Source: Anaerolineae bacterium (GTDB lineage: Bacteria; Chloroflexota; Anaerolineae; Aggregatilineales; UBA3940). Taken from it: a stretch of 12,135 nucleotides of DNA. The notes under the pieces are model-generated. The model searched no databases, was not told the DNA's origin, and saw nothing but the letters and a program-made list of their open reading frames with translations. Of this stretch, positions 1 through 6,346 are shown piece by piece. The stretch spans positions 1-12,135 of the forward strand of contig JADZAD010000293.1 of assembly GCA_020852775.1 (NCBI GenBank), given 5' to 3'. A program made the translations under genes and the position numbers. Positions within the stretch are counted from its first letter, which is position 1; each line of letters starts with the position of its first letter.

Positions 1-228
1 GAGACGGCCTACCCCGGCTGGCAGGCAACGGTCAACGGGACGAAAGCAGAAATCATGACCGCCTACACCGCGATCCGCGCGGTGTGCGTCCCGGCGGGCT
101 CCTCCGAAGTCGTGATGCGCTACGATCCGATCAGCCTGAAGATCGGCGCGGTGATCAGCCTGCTGGCGTTGGCCAGCCTGAGCGCCGCGGCGTTCAGCCT
201 GCGGCGCGCCGGGGCGGCGTCAGAGTGA
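1..228 (+). CDS. C-terminal fragment of a YfhO-like membrane protein (5' end outside the window)
   Basis: The frame is open from base 1 and gives 75 residues before a TGA stop. The fragment begins with a YPGW-type motif (residues 4-7), continues through a short beta-rich stretch ending in a V-PAG...V--RYDP pattern (about 34-50), has one hydrophobic helix (about 51-67) and ends in a short basic tail. A PGW motif, then an rAV-VPAG segment, then F/Y-Y-P and a last transmembrane helix is the typical end of YfhO-family proteins, which are large multi-pass proteins linked to glycosylation of cell-wall polymers or lipids. Only the tail is visible, so the family is likely but the exact role and substrate are not. 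It is followed by 139 non-coding bases and no clear terminator. Confidence 0.6.
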   Translation, partial: ETAYPGWQATVNGTKAEIMTAYTAIRAVCVPAGSSEVVMRYDPISLKIGAVISLLALASLSAAAFSLRRAGAASE

Positions 229-274
229 CGTTCCGCGCCGGACCTGCTGCTTTATAGCTCCTGCGCCTCCGCGA

Positions 275-317
275 GTGCTGTCGGTATGATCAGATCAGGC
301 TGAGCTACACACAGCAC
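275..317 (+). promoter_or_regulatory. Inverted repeats upstream of sufS, possible operator
   Basis: A 7-base inverted repeat, GTGCTGT (275-281) and ACAGCAC (311-317), brackets an 11-base palindrome TGATC-A-GATCA (287-297). The right arm ends just upstream of the -10 box at 320-325, and the palindrome lies at about -40 relative to the inferred start site. A regulator bound here could control the promoter. The sequence does not match the CAAC-N6-GTTG pattern of cyanobacterial SufR, so no regulator can be named. The repeats are read directly; the operator role is inferred. Confidence 0.35.
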
Positions 318-319
318 GG

Positions 320-325
320 TATAAT
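320..325 (+). promoter_or_regulatory. Probable -10 box of the sufS-sufU promoter
   Basis: TATAAT is a perfect sigma-70-type -10 hexamer, 42 bases upstream of the sufS ATG, and predicts a start site near 332. There is no good -35 hexamer at 16-18 bases (the sequence there is about CAGGCT/AGGCTG), which fits an activator-dependent or weak promoter. The 139-base gap after the previous gene also supports a promoter here. Confidence 0.5.
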
Positions 326-347
326 AAAGAGAGTTTTCTTCTTTATT
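323..347 (+). other. AT-rich hairpin in the sufS leader
   Basis: AATAAAGA (323-330) and TCTTTATT (340-347) form a perfect 8-bp stem with a 9-base loop, ending 20 bases before the sufS start codon. The stem begins inside the -10 box, so only part of it would be in the mRNA. It is AU-rich and has no following T run, so it is unlikely to terminate the upstream gene. Confidence 0.3.
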
Positions 348-367
348 GTCAGTGAGAGAGCATCATT

Positions 368-1615
368 ATGACCGAAACCCCCGGCCCGCTTGACGTGCAG
401 GCCATCCGCGCGGACTTCCCCATCCTGCACCAGGAGGTCAGGCCGGGCGTGCCGCTCGTCTACCTTGACAACGCCGCCACCTCACAGAAGCCGCTGGCAG
501 TGATCGAGGCGATGGACACCTACTACCGCCGCTACAACGCGAACGTCCACCGCGGCATCCACAAGCTCAGTGAGGAGGCGACCGAGGCCTATGAAGGGGC
601 GCGCCGCCGGATCACGAAATTCATCAACGCCGCCTCGTACCGCGAGGTAATCTACACGCGCAACGCTACCGAGTCGATCAACCTGGTGGCACAGACGTGG
701 GGCCGGGCAAATCTCAGGCCCGGTGACGTGGTGCTGTGCACGGAGATGGAGCACCACGCCAATATCGTCCCGTGGCAGCTCATTACCGCGCAGACCGGGG
801 CCGAGATGCGTTATGCCCGCCTGAACGACGGCGGAGAGCTTGACCTCGAGTCCTACTACAGTCAACTTGATGAGCGCGTGAAGCTCGTCGCGCTCTCGCA
901 CAAGTCGAACGTGCTCGCCACCGTGCAGCCTGTCGCGGAGATGGCGCGGGCGGCGCATGCGGTGGGCGCGGTGGTCGTGGTTGATGGCGCACAGAGCATC
1001 CCGCACCTGCGGGTGGACGTACAGGCACTTGGTGCGGATTTCTTCGCTTTCTCCTCGCACAAGATGCTCGGCCCGACAGGGATGGGTGTGCTCTACGGGA
1101 AGCGTGCCCTGCTCGAAGCGATGCCCCCCTTCATGGGCGGCGGAGACATGATCAGGCGTGTCGAACTGAGCGGCTCGCAGTGGAACGACCTACCGTGGAA
1201 GTTCGAGGCCGGGACGCCTTCGATCGCCGAGGCGATCGGGCTGGGCGCGGCGGTGGACTACCTTGAGCGCGTCGGGCTCGAAGCGATCCACGCGCACGAA
1301 CTGGCGCTGACGGCCTACGCGCTGGAGCGGCTGGCGGAGGTGCCAGGCGTGAACGTGCTGGGGCCCTCCGATCCGGCCCGGCGGGTCGGGCTGGCGGCCT
1401 TCACGCTGGAAGGTGTCCATCCACACGACATCGCCGAGATATGCAATCATTACGGGGTGGCAATCCGCGCCGGGCACCACTGCGCGATGCCGCTGCACCA
1501 GCGCTACAACATCCCCGCTTCGGCGCGGGCCAGCTTCTACCTGTACAACACGTTTGACGAGATCGACATCCTGGTCAGCGCGCTGTACCGGGTCAAAGAG
1601 ACATTCTCCGTGTGA
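368..1615 (+). CDS. sufS: SufS-type cysteine desulfurase
   Basis: A PLP-dependent group II cysteine desulfurase of 415 residues, the usual length for SufS. It converts L-cysteine to L-alanine and holds the sulfur as a persulfide for iron-sulfur cluster assembly in the cytoplasm. Visible hallmarks are YLDNAATSQKP near the N-terminus (32-42), the cofactor-binding DGAQS (206-210), SSHK with the Schiff-base lysine K232, and RAGHHCAMP with the catalytic cysteine C372. The RxGHHCA form is typical of SufS/CsdA rather than IscS/NifS. The ATG at 368 is preceded by only a weak GAGAG Shine-Dalgarno-like stretch. The gene is followed 16 bases later by a SufU-type scaffold, and the two probably share one mRNA; SufU is the known sulfur acceptor of SufS in Gram-positive bacteria. 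No sufBCD genes are visible in the window. Confidence 0.96.
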   Translation: MTETPGPLDVQAIRADFPILHQEVRPGVPLVYLDNAATSQKPLAVIEAMDTYYRRYNANVHRGIHKLSEEATEAYEGARRRITKFINAASYREVIYTRNATESINLVAQTWGRANLRPGDVVLCTEMEHHANIVPWQLITAQTGAEMRYARLNDGGELDLESYYSQLDERVKLVALSHKSNVLATVQPVAEMARAAHAVGAVVVVDGAQSIPHLRVDVQALGADFFAFSSHKMLGPTGMGVLYGKRALLEAMPPFMGGGDMIRRVELSGSQWNDLPWKFEAGTPSIAEAIGLGAAVDYLERVGLEAIHAHELALTAYALERLAEVPGVNVLGPSDPARRVGLAAFTLEGVHPHDIAEICNHYGVAIRAGHHCAMPLHQRYNIPASARASFYLYNTFDEIDILVSALYRVKETFSV

Positions 1616-1631
1616 GCGGGAGGCCATCCCC

Positions 1632-2027
1632 ATGGACGATTTCTACCGCGAGAACATCCTCGACTACGCGCGCAACCGGCGGCACTACGGCCTGCTTGAC
1701 CCGAACAGCATCGACTACGCCGACGACAACCCGCTCTGCGGTGACCATATCCATCTGACCCTGCGCGTGGATGAAAATGGCGTGATCATCGGGGTGGGCT
1801 GGGAGGGATCGGGCTGTGCGATCAGCCAGGCCTCCGCCTCGATGCTCTACGAAACCCTGCCCGGCAGGACGCTGGAAGATGTCCGACATCTCGACAAGGA
1901 GGAACTCCTCGATATGCTTGGCATCCCCCTGAGCGCACAGCGGATGAAGTGCGCCCTGCTCTCGCTCAAGGTGCTCAAGGGCGGCGCCTACGGGCTGTCC
2001 GCCTGGCCGGACGAGGACGACGAGTAG
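1632..2027 (+). CDS. sufU: SufU-type iron-sulfur assembly scaffold or sulfur-transfer protein
   Basis: A 131-residue IscU/SufU-fold protein. It should accept persulfide sulfur from the SufS encoded just upstream and pass it on, or build clusters. Conserved ligands are visible: NPLCGD with C36 and D38, GSGCAIS with C62, and RMKCALL with C107. A lysine stands before the third cysteine, as in SufU, where IscU has histidine; the LPPVK chaperone motif of IscU is absent. The second and third cysteines are only 45 residues apart. That is close to IscU and shorter than in Bacillus SufU, which has an insertion of about 18-21 residues there. The start is fixed by GGGAGG at 1618-1623, eight bases before the ATG. 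The tail is acidic (PDEDDE). The stop is six bases from the end of the opposite-strand gene, so the two transcripts converge. Confidence 0.92.
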   Translation: MDDFYRENILDYARNRRHYGLLDPNSIDYADDNPLCGDHIHLTLRVDENGVIIGVGWEGSGCAISQASASMLYETLPGRTLEDVRHLDKEELLDMLGIPLSAQRMKCALLSLKVLKGGAYGLSAWPDEDDE

Positions 2028-2033
2028 CGCGGA

Positions 2034-3083
2034 CTATTCTCTGGCGTCATCGGTTCCCGTAGTCTCTGCCGCATTGCCAACAGGGCCTGTGTCTTTGAAG
2101 AACCAGAGCGCGCTCAGACCGAAGAAGAGCGTCCACCACGCGTTGTACTCGCGGTAGATTCCCGTTACACCACTAAGCAGCGTCCCTGAAGCAATAATCC
2201 CCACGGCAGCCCATGATGGCACAAGCGTGATCGGAACCACCATGCTCTGATTGCTGGTATAGGGCGATACCAGCATCGCCAGCATGAACAGGGACGCAAG
2301 AGTGTGATGGTGTGTCCAGATACGCTTTGCACGACGGAACAGGTAACAGAGAACCAAAAGCGCAGCAACAACCACCAGCATCGCCGGGAACAGACCGATG
2401 TCACTGGTCAGCGAGATGTTGTTCGCCTCCCAGAATAAGAGGTTCTGTGCGGAAGGGTGAAGAAGGTTATCCAGCCACTGTAAAATCAGTGGGGGGGGGG
2501 CGAAGCCAAGGAGACTGATCGGGAGTACGATCAGCCCTGCGGTTACTCCGGCAACGAGTAATGAACCAGATTCACGACGTGACACCCACACCATATAGGG
2601 GACGATCAGCAACCCACCCTGTGGCTTGAGCATGAGCATCGCAATAGCAAGCCCCCATACCGGCCCCTGCCAGCGAGACTGCGTTACCGTTTCCCACAGC
2701 AAGAGCGGCAGGATCATCACCAGTATATCGATGTTGCTGAACATCATGGCGAAGATGAAGTACGGGTTGATGATTACACTGATCATTCGCAGTAGTGACC
2801 AGCCCCGGCTGGAACAGAGCCACGCCACCACCAGTCCGGCTGCGATCAGTGAGCCCCGTGCCGTCATCAGACGATAAGGCCACAGGAGGATCAAGGCCCA
2901 GGGCGGATAGACGTAGCTGGGATTCTGGTAGAGGCCCAGCCCGGCACTCAGGCTCCCGGTGTTGAGGAGCCAATCACTGGGGGTGACCTGCGGGGCAAAC
3001 GCAAGCGATACAGATACCATCACCGCAATCCCCCACTGCTTAGGACTCCGCAATGGTGTGGTGAACAACTCCCGCCAGTTCAT
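2034..3083 (-). CDS. Multi-pass membrane protein, GT87-like (DUF2029-type) glycosyltransferase candidate
   Basis: A hydrophobic protein of 349 residues with about eight to ten membrane segments. A YPPW-LILLWPY stretch (59-70), an N-D motif in FSNIDIL (115-121), a LKPQGGLL turn (152-159) and SPYTSNQSM (273-281) resemble the layout of GT87/DUF2029 polyprenol-linked mannosyltransferases; an early Asp (D37) could be the catalytic acid of that fold. The match is by pattern only, and an unassigned membrane protein is possible. The ATG at 3083 was chosen because GAGG lies eight bases upstream; an in-frame start at 3191 would add a poorly hydrophobic 36-residue leader. Codons 195-198 contain ten consecutive C. 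Sampled lines of this gene are about 47-57 % G+C against about 67 % in sufS, which suggests a different origin or weaker selection. It is transcribed divergently from the hydrolase at 3177. Confidence 0.6.
   Translation of the reverse strand: MNWRELFTTPLRSPKQWGIAVMVSVSLAFAPQVTPSDWLLNTGSLSAGLGLYQNPSYVYPPWALILLWPYRLMTARGSLIAAGLVVAWLCSSRGWSLLRMISVIINPYFIFAMMFSNIDILVMILPLLLWETVTQSRWQGPVWGLAIAMLMLKPQGGLLIVPYMVWVSRRESGSLLVAGVTAGLIVLPISLLGFAPPPLILQWLDNLLHPSAQNLLFWEANNISLTSDIGLFPAMLVVVAALLVLCYLFRRAKRIWTHHHTLASLFMLAMLVSPYTSNQSMVVPITLVPSWAAVGIIASGTLLSGVTGIYREYNAWWTLFFGLSALWFFKDTGPVGNAAETTGTDDARE
2491..2500 (-). repeat. Ten-base homopolymer (C10 on the coding strand) inside the GT87-like gene
   Basis: The plus strand has ten consecutive G here, flanked by T and C. 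On the minus strand it encodes Ala-Pro-Pro-Pro at residues 195-198 of the membrane protein. It is the longest homopolymer I noticed in the window. Runs of this length within genes are known slippage sites in phase-variable bacterial loci. A gain or loss of one base would disrupt the C-terminal 40 % of the protein. Sequencing error in the run is also possible, but the reading frame is intact as given. Confidence 0.8.
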
Positions 3084-3115
3084 ATTGCTCGCCTCATGTG
3101 GTGTCGCCCTGGGAC

Positions 3116-3129
3116 TCAGTATACACTGA
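3116..3129. promoter_or_regulatory. Inverted repeat with overlapping -10-like boxes between divergent genes
   Basis: TCAGT (3116-3120) and ACTGA (3125-3129) form a 5-bp inverted repeat around ATAC, near the middle of the 93-base divergent gap. Read on the minus strand it contains TATACT (3123-3118), a good -10 box for the membrane gene. Read on the plus strand it contains TATACA (3120-3125), a possible -10 for the hydrolase. Neither has a convincing -35, so a shared, regulator-controlled promoter region is plausible but unproven. Confidence 0.3.
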
Positions 3130-3176
3130 ACAGGAGTGTGGGCTGAGAGACACACAACGGCGACGGAGCGCCCGAT

Positions 3177-4004
3177 ATGGACGTAAAGCACTATTCATTC
3201 ACCGTCGGTAACGTTACCTGCGCCATGCTGCGAGACGGCGGCTCAGTGATCGGGCGGGAGGGCATTCTGAAGCGTTACCCGGACGCCAGCGAAGCCGACT
3301 ACGAGCGAGCTTTCGCTGAGATCGGATTGACGCTGGAGCAGGCGGAAAGCTCGCTCAACATCCTGCTGGTGAGGCTCGGCATGGAGGTCGTGCTGATCGA
3401 TGCGGGCGAAGGAGGCCGGCCACGGGGCGGCCTGCTGCCCGAAAGCCTCCGAGGGGTGGGGCTTCGTCCGGAGGACATCACCCGGGTGGTGATCACGCAT
3501 ACGCATGGCGATCACGTCCAGGGCCTGTTGACCGCCGATCACACCCCAGTCTTTCTGAATGCAACTTACATCATCTCGACACCGGAACTCGCCTTCTGGC
3601 AGGGGCGCATCGCGCAGGGAGCAGGCGAACACGGCGTGATCCTTGCCATGATGCAGGCGCGTGGGCTGCACCCGATCGGGATGGATGAGGCGATCCTGCC
3701 CGGCATGCAGGCGGTGCCGATCCCCGGGCACACCCCCGGCCAGATCGCGGTGCTGGTGGAATCCGAGGGCGAGAAGCTGATCCACATGGCCGATCTGCTG
3801 CACAGCCCGATGCAGTTCGCCCACCCGGAATGGTCGCCGTCGTTTGACGCGGACACGAGCGTGTCCGTCCCCACCCGGCGCGCGGTGCTGGGGCGGGCTG
3901 CAGACGACGGGATGCTGGCCGCGTTCTACCACCTGCCGTTTCCTGGGCTGGGGCGGGTCAGCCGAGCGGGGGCAGCGTTCGCGTGGGAGGCCGTGCCAGG
4001 CTGA
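3177..4004 (+). CDS. Metallo-beta-lactamase-fold hydrolase
   Basis: A 275-residue protein of the metallo-beta-lactamase superfamily. These enzymes use one or two metal ions, usually zinc, to hydrolyse esters, lactones, thioesters and related substrates. Metal ligands can be placed: THTHGDH (107-113, ligands H108, H110, D112, H113), GHTPGQ with H185, MADLLH with the bridging D206, and YHLPFPGLG with H252 near the C-terminus. The set is complete, so the protein is probably active. The Asp at 206 and the HxPFPGLG ending are common in stand-alone MBL hydrolases, including lactonase-like ones. There is no signal peptide, so a cytoplasmic location is likely. GGAG nine bases before the ATG supports this start. 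The substrate cannot be told from sequence or neighbours; the GNAT gene 73 bases downstream has no evident link. Confidence 0.88.
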   Translation: MDVKHYSFTVGNVTCAMLRDGGSVIGREGILKRYPDASEADYERAFAEIGLTLEQAESSLNILLVRLGMEVVLIDAGEGGRPRGGLLPESLRGVGLRPEDITRVVITHTHGDHVQGLLTADHTPVFLNATYIISTPELAFWQGRIAQGAGEHGVILAMMQARGLHPIGMDEAILPGMQAVPIPGHTPGQIAVLVESEGEKLIHMADLLHSPMQFAHPEWSPSFDADTSVSVPTRRAVLGRAADDGMLAAFYHLPFPGLGRVSRAGAAFAWEAVPG

Positions 4005-4065
4005 GGTGCAGATACGAAGTGAGGGTCAATGCTATCACCCACCGTCTCCGGGGGCGGGAATGCGC

Positions 4066-4071
4066 TATACT
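4066..4071 (+). promoter_or_regulatory. Possible -10 box immediately before the GNAT gene
   Basis: TATACT lies seven bases upstream of the ATG at 4078, so transcription would start at or within a base or two of the start codon. It is flanked by a short inverted repeat, CGGGA (4055-4059) and TCCCG (4071-4075). There is no convincing -35. If this is a promoter, the mRNA would be leaderless, which fits the lack of a Shine-Dalgarno sequence for ATG 4078. Confidence 0.35.
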
Positions 4072-4077
4072 CCCGGT

Positions 4078-4947
4078 ATGGTCAGTACAGTCCACCCTGC
4101 TCCGCTCACCGCAGCGGACTATGGCAGTGCGGTGCAGTTCCTCCGGCAGTCTCTGCGTGCCCATATCCACATCGACTGGCAGGAGTTCGAAGAGTGGCTC
4201 CCCAGCCCGGCGTTCTACTCACGCGCATTGTGGCAGGGCAACCAGATGGTGGCGTTCGCCGGTGCTACCTTGCACCGCTCTCCGGACGCTGGCAGTGCAG
4301 CGTGGCTGCGCTTCATTGCGCCCGGCGGCCTGCTCATCGAACGCCCGCTGCTGGATCGAATCTGGGTCGCCCTGCGGGATGACCTCACGCAGGCGGAGTC
4401 GGAGCGCGTGGCGCTGCTGATCAACGAGCCGTGGGTGGGTGATCTGGGGCGGCGCTGGGGGTTCCAACCGCTTAACCACGTCACCACGCTGCGCCTTGAT
4501 ACCCTCACGCCGGGTGCGTCACTGATACCGCCCCCCGGCGTGACGATCCGGCTGCTGCGCGACGCAGACCTCCCGGCGGTCGTCAGGGTAGACAACCGTG
4601 CCTTCAGCCCGATCTGGCAGTATGATCTCCCCACCCTGCAATCAGCGCGAGAGCACCCGGGTGCGTTCTTCGTTATGGAGGTTCACGGGGCGATCGTCGC
4701 GTACATGATCTGTACGCTGCATGGGTCGAGCGGACATCTCGCCAGGCTGGCCGTCATGCCACAACTGCAGGGGCGTGGGCTGGGCGGGCTGATGCTGGCG
4801 GAGATGGCGCGCTATTTCAGCCAGACGGGTGTCCTGACGGTCACACTCAATACCCAGTCTGACAATGTGGCCTCATTGCATCTCTACCGGCGCCGGGGGT
4901 TCCATGAGATCGGGTTTTCGGTACCGGTCTGGGAGCTACTTCTTTAG
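4078..4947 (+). CDS. GNAT-family N-acetyltransferase (C-terminal catalytic domain plus degenerate N-terminal half)
   Basis: Using the ATG at 4078 the protein has 289 residues. The C-terminal half (about 154-289) is a clear GNAT domain that transfers an acetyl group from acetyl-CoA: it opens with VTIRLLRDADLPAV, has the pyrophosphate-binding motif A at 223-240 (RLAV-P-LQGRGLG-LML, with Q231-G236 as the loop), and ends with an N-S--LY-R-GF motif (263-275) as in RimI-like enzymes. The N-terminal half (about 9-150) looks like a second, degenerate GNAT fold without motif A, so the protein may be a tandem GNAT with one active site. The acceptor substrate is unknown. The start is uncertain: ATG 4060 in the same frame has a G-rich stretch upstream, while ATG 4078 has none and would be leaderless. 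The stop lies 12 bases inside the oppositely oriented gene. Confidence 0.85.
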   Translation: MVSTVHPAPLTAADYGSAVQFLRQSLRAHIHIDWQEFEEWLPSPAFYSRALWQGNQMVAFAGATLHRSPDAGSAAWLRFIAPGGLLIERPLLDRIWVALRDDLTQAESERVALLINEPWVGDLGRRWGFQPLNHVTTLRLDTLTPGASLIPPPGVTIRLLRDADLPAVVRVDNRAFSPIWQYDLPTLQSAREHPGAFFVMEVHGAIVAYMICTLHGSSGHLARLAVMPQLQGRGLGGLMLAEMARYFSQTGVLTVTLNTQSDNVASLHLYRRRGFHEIGFSVPVWELLL

Positions 4948-5733
4948 CTTTGGGAAGGTTGGCGGGGCGCTGCTCGTCAGGCCGACCACCGGGCGCTGCG
5001 GCGCGCGGAGCGGCTCACGCGGGCCGTAGCGGAACAGGCTCCCCGGCGGCTCACCGGTCGCCCAGTAGCGGATCAGCAGGTCCACTTCTTCATCGATGGT
5101 CAGATGCGTGGTGTCAAGCTGGAGCAGACGCGCATCGCTGACCACTTCATGCTCGCGGCGCATCCGTCCGAGCATGCGGCCTCGCGTCACGCGGTCGCGG
5201 TAATGCAGTTCGCTCTTCTGGTGCATCCGGCGCAGCGCCTCACCCAGTTCGCAGGTCAGCACGACGACATAACCGGTCGCGGTCAGCAGGTCGAAGTTGC
5301 GTGAGTCCGTCAGGGCCGCGCCGGGCACGTCGATCACTGAGCGCCGCATCAGCGCCGCCCGCCGGCACAGATCGTGCTCCAGTGACTTCAGGCGGGAGTC
5401 GCCATACAGTTCACGTATCTTGGCGATACTGAGCACCTCTCGCAGTTCGATCTCATCGTCGATGTCCAGCAGATCGACGCCAAGCTGCCGGGCGATCCGC
5501 CGCGCAATCGTCGTCTTGCCCACACCGAGGAAGCCGGTGAGGATCAGGTTGCGATCGGGCAGGTCGAAGCGGGAAGGACCGCGCTGCAATTCGACAAGAG
5601 GGGTGGGTACTGTCCACTCGAAGGCGGAGTCAGGGGCTGTATCAGGGTTCTGTGTGTCCGCGACTGTTACGCCGCCATCGTCCATTTCCGGAATGGATGG
5701 CTGTTCCGTACTGGGGGGGAATTCATCCGGCAT
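4936..5733 (-). CDS. P-loop protein resembling shikimate kinase, probably not AroK
   Basis: A 265-residue protein. Residues 1-55 are acidic and Pro/Ser/Thr-rich, probably disordered. Residues 60-225 resemble the shikimate kinase fold: Walker A GFLGVGKTT (67-75), then LLDIDDEIE with D90, D92 and E95, then a DSRLKSLEHDL segment where shikimate kinases have FR--E, and an Arg-rich lid (about 179-193). The GGG substrate loop of AroK is replaced by DVPGAAL (135-141), so nucleotide binding looks intact but the substrate is likely different. The C-terminal 40 residues are Pro/Arg-rich and end in KLKK. The ATG follows the stop of the DUF6391 gene by one base, so translation is probably coupled. It is the last gene of the minus-strand operon and overlaps the end of the GNAT gene by 12 bases. 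I cannot name a function beyond ATP- or GTP-dependent small-molecule kinase-like. Confidence 0.75.
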   Translation of the reverse strand: MPDEFPPSTEQPSIPEMDDGGVTVADTQNPDTAPDSAFEWTVPTPLVELQRGPSRFDLPDRNLILTGFLGVGKTTIARRIARQLGVDLLDIDDEIELREVLSIAKIRELYGDSRLKSLEHDLCRRAALMRRSVIDVPGAALTDSRNFDLLTATGYVVVLTCELGEALRRMHQKSELHYRDRVTRGRMLGRMRREHEVVSDARLLQLDTTHLTIDEEVDLLIRYWATGEPPGSLFRYGPREPLRAPQRPVVGLTSSAPPTFPKLKK

Positions 5734-5734
5734 G

Positions 5735-6277
5735 TCAGTTCGACCATGTCTCGACGCGATGGAGGATCAGCCTGCCGTGCCGCCGCCGGGTGATTGAGCG
5801 GATTTCCAGGTCTGCCGGGTTACCGAGAGTGGACACATGCTGCTGCAGGCGCATCCCCAGCGGCTGCCCGAAGATCACCGCTCCCATGATGCCCAGCGCA
5901 ATCAGCGGAATGCGTGACAGTCGTGTGAAGAACGGCTCGCGCTCCGATCCCAGCATCAGGGTGAAGGTCAGAATGGCCCCGATCAGGGCGATAGTGACGA
6001 GGTTCGTGCCGCAGTTCGGATGGATGGCAAGCTGGTGTTCACCGTTACGCATTCGTGCCAGTGCGCGGTTAACCTGCTCCTCGACCTGCTCCGTAGGGAG
6101 ATCACCGATCAGGATGAAGCCACGCGCATCTGAGCGCCCCACTATCCGCAGGCCGGGGTAACGCGCAGCCAGCAGGTGGATCGTGGCATGTTCCAGGCCG
6201 TGATTGCGCCGCACACGCCGGACGTAAGGAATGTTGAGCACCGGCTGAAGCGCGGTCAGTTGTCGATCGAGAAACAT
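5735..6277 (-). CDS. DUF6391-type membrane protein with HxxEH motif, YqhQ-like layout
   Basis: A 180-residue protein with an N-terminal soluble part and two membrane helices (about 93-111 and 122-139). Motifs in order are RRNHGLEHATIH (23-34), GRSDARGF (47-54) and HPNCGTNL (86-93), the last just before the first helix. The family appears to be DUF6391, found in Chloroflexota and cyanobacteria. The pair HG-EH-TI followed by HP-CGT also matches my recollection of the DUF1385/YqhQ family (a predicted metal-dependent membrane enzyme), so the His, Glu and Cys residues may bind a metal. That is inference; no activity is known to me. The ATG at 6277 was chosen over an in-frame start at 6343 because AGGTGG lies just upstream. 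It is followed after one base by the P-loop gene. Confidence 0.75.
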   Translation of the reverse strand: MFLDRQLTALQPVLNIPYVRRVRRNHGLEHATIHLLAARYPGLRIVGRSDARGFILIGDLPTEQVEEQVNRALARMRNGEHQLAIHPNCGTNLVTIALIGAILTFTLMLGSEREPFFTRLSRIPLIALGIMGAVIFGQPLGMRLQQHVSTLGNPADLEIRSITRRRHGRLILHRVETWSN

Positions 6278-6346
6278 GGGGCCACCTGCCTGTGAGTTGC
6301 CTGTCCTGTGGATGATTGTCTCTGTTTCGGGGTACGGTCGCAACCG

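Noticed and set aside
323..347. AT-rich stem before sufS as terminator of the YfhO-like gene
   Set aside because: The stem has only one G-C pair, no T tract follows it, and it overlaps a perfect -10 box.
482..1060. Minus-strand open frame of 192 codons inside sufS
   Set aside because: It is antisense to strongly conserved sufS motifs, and its composition (rich in Arg, His, Val) is typical of a shadow frame.
3084..3191. Upstream start of the GT87-like gene at 3191
   Set aside because: It would overlap the start of the divergent hydrolase and remove the intergenic region, while ATG 3083 has a well-placed GAGG.
3844..4077. N-terminal extension of the GNAT gene back to 3844
   Set aside because: It would overlap the end of the hydrolase by more than 150 bases and adds a Cys/Arg/Trp-rich stretch without structure; starts at 4060 or 4078 are more reasonable.
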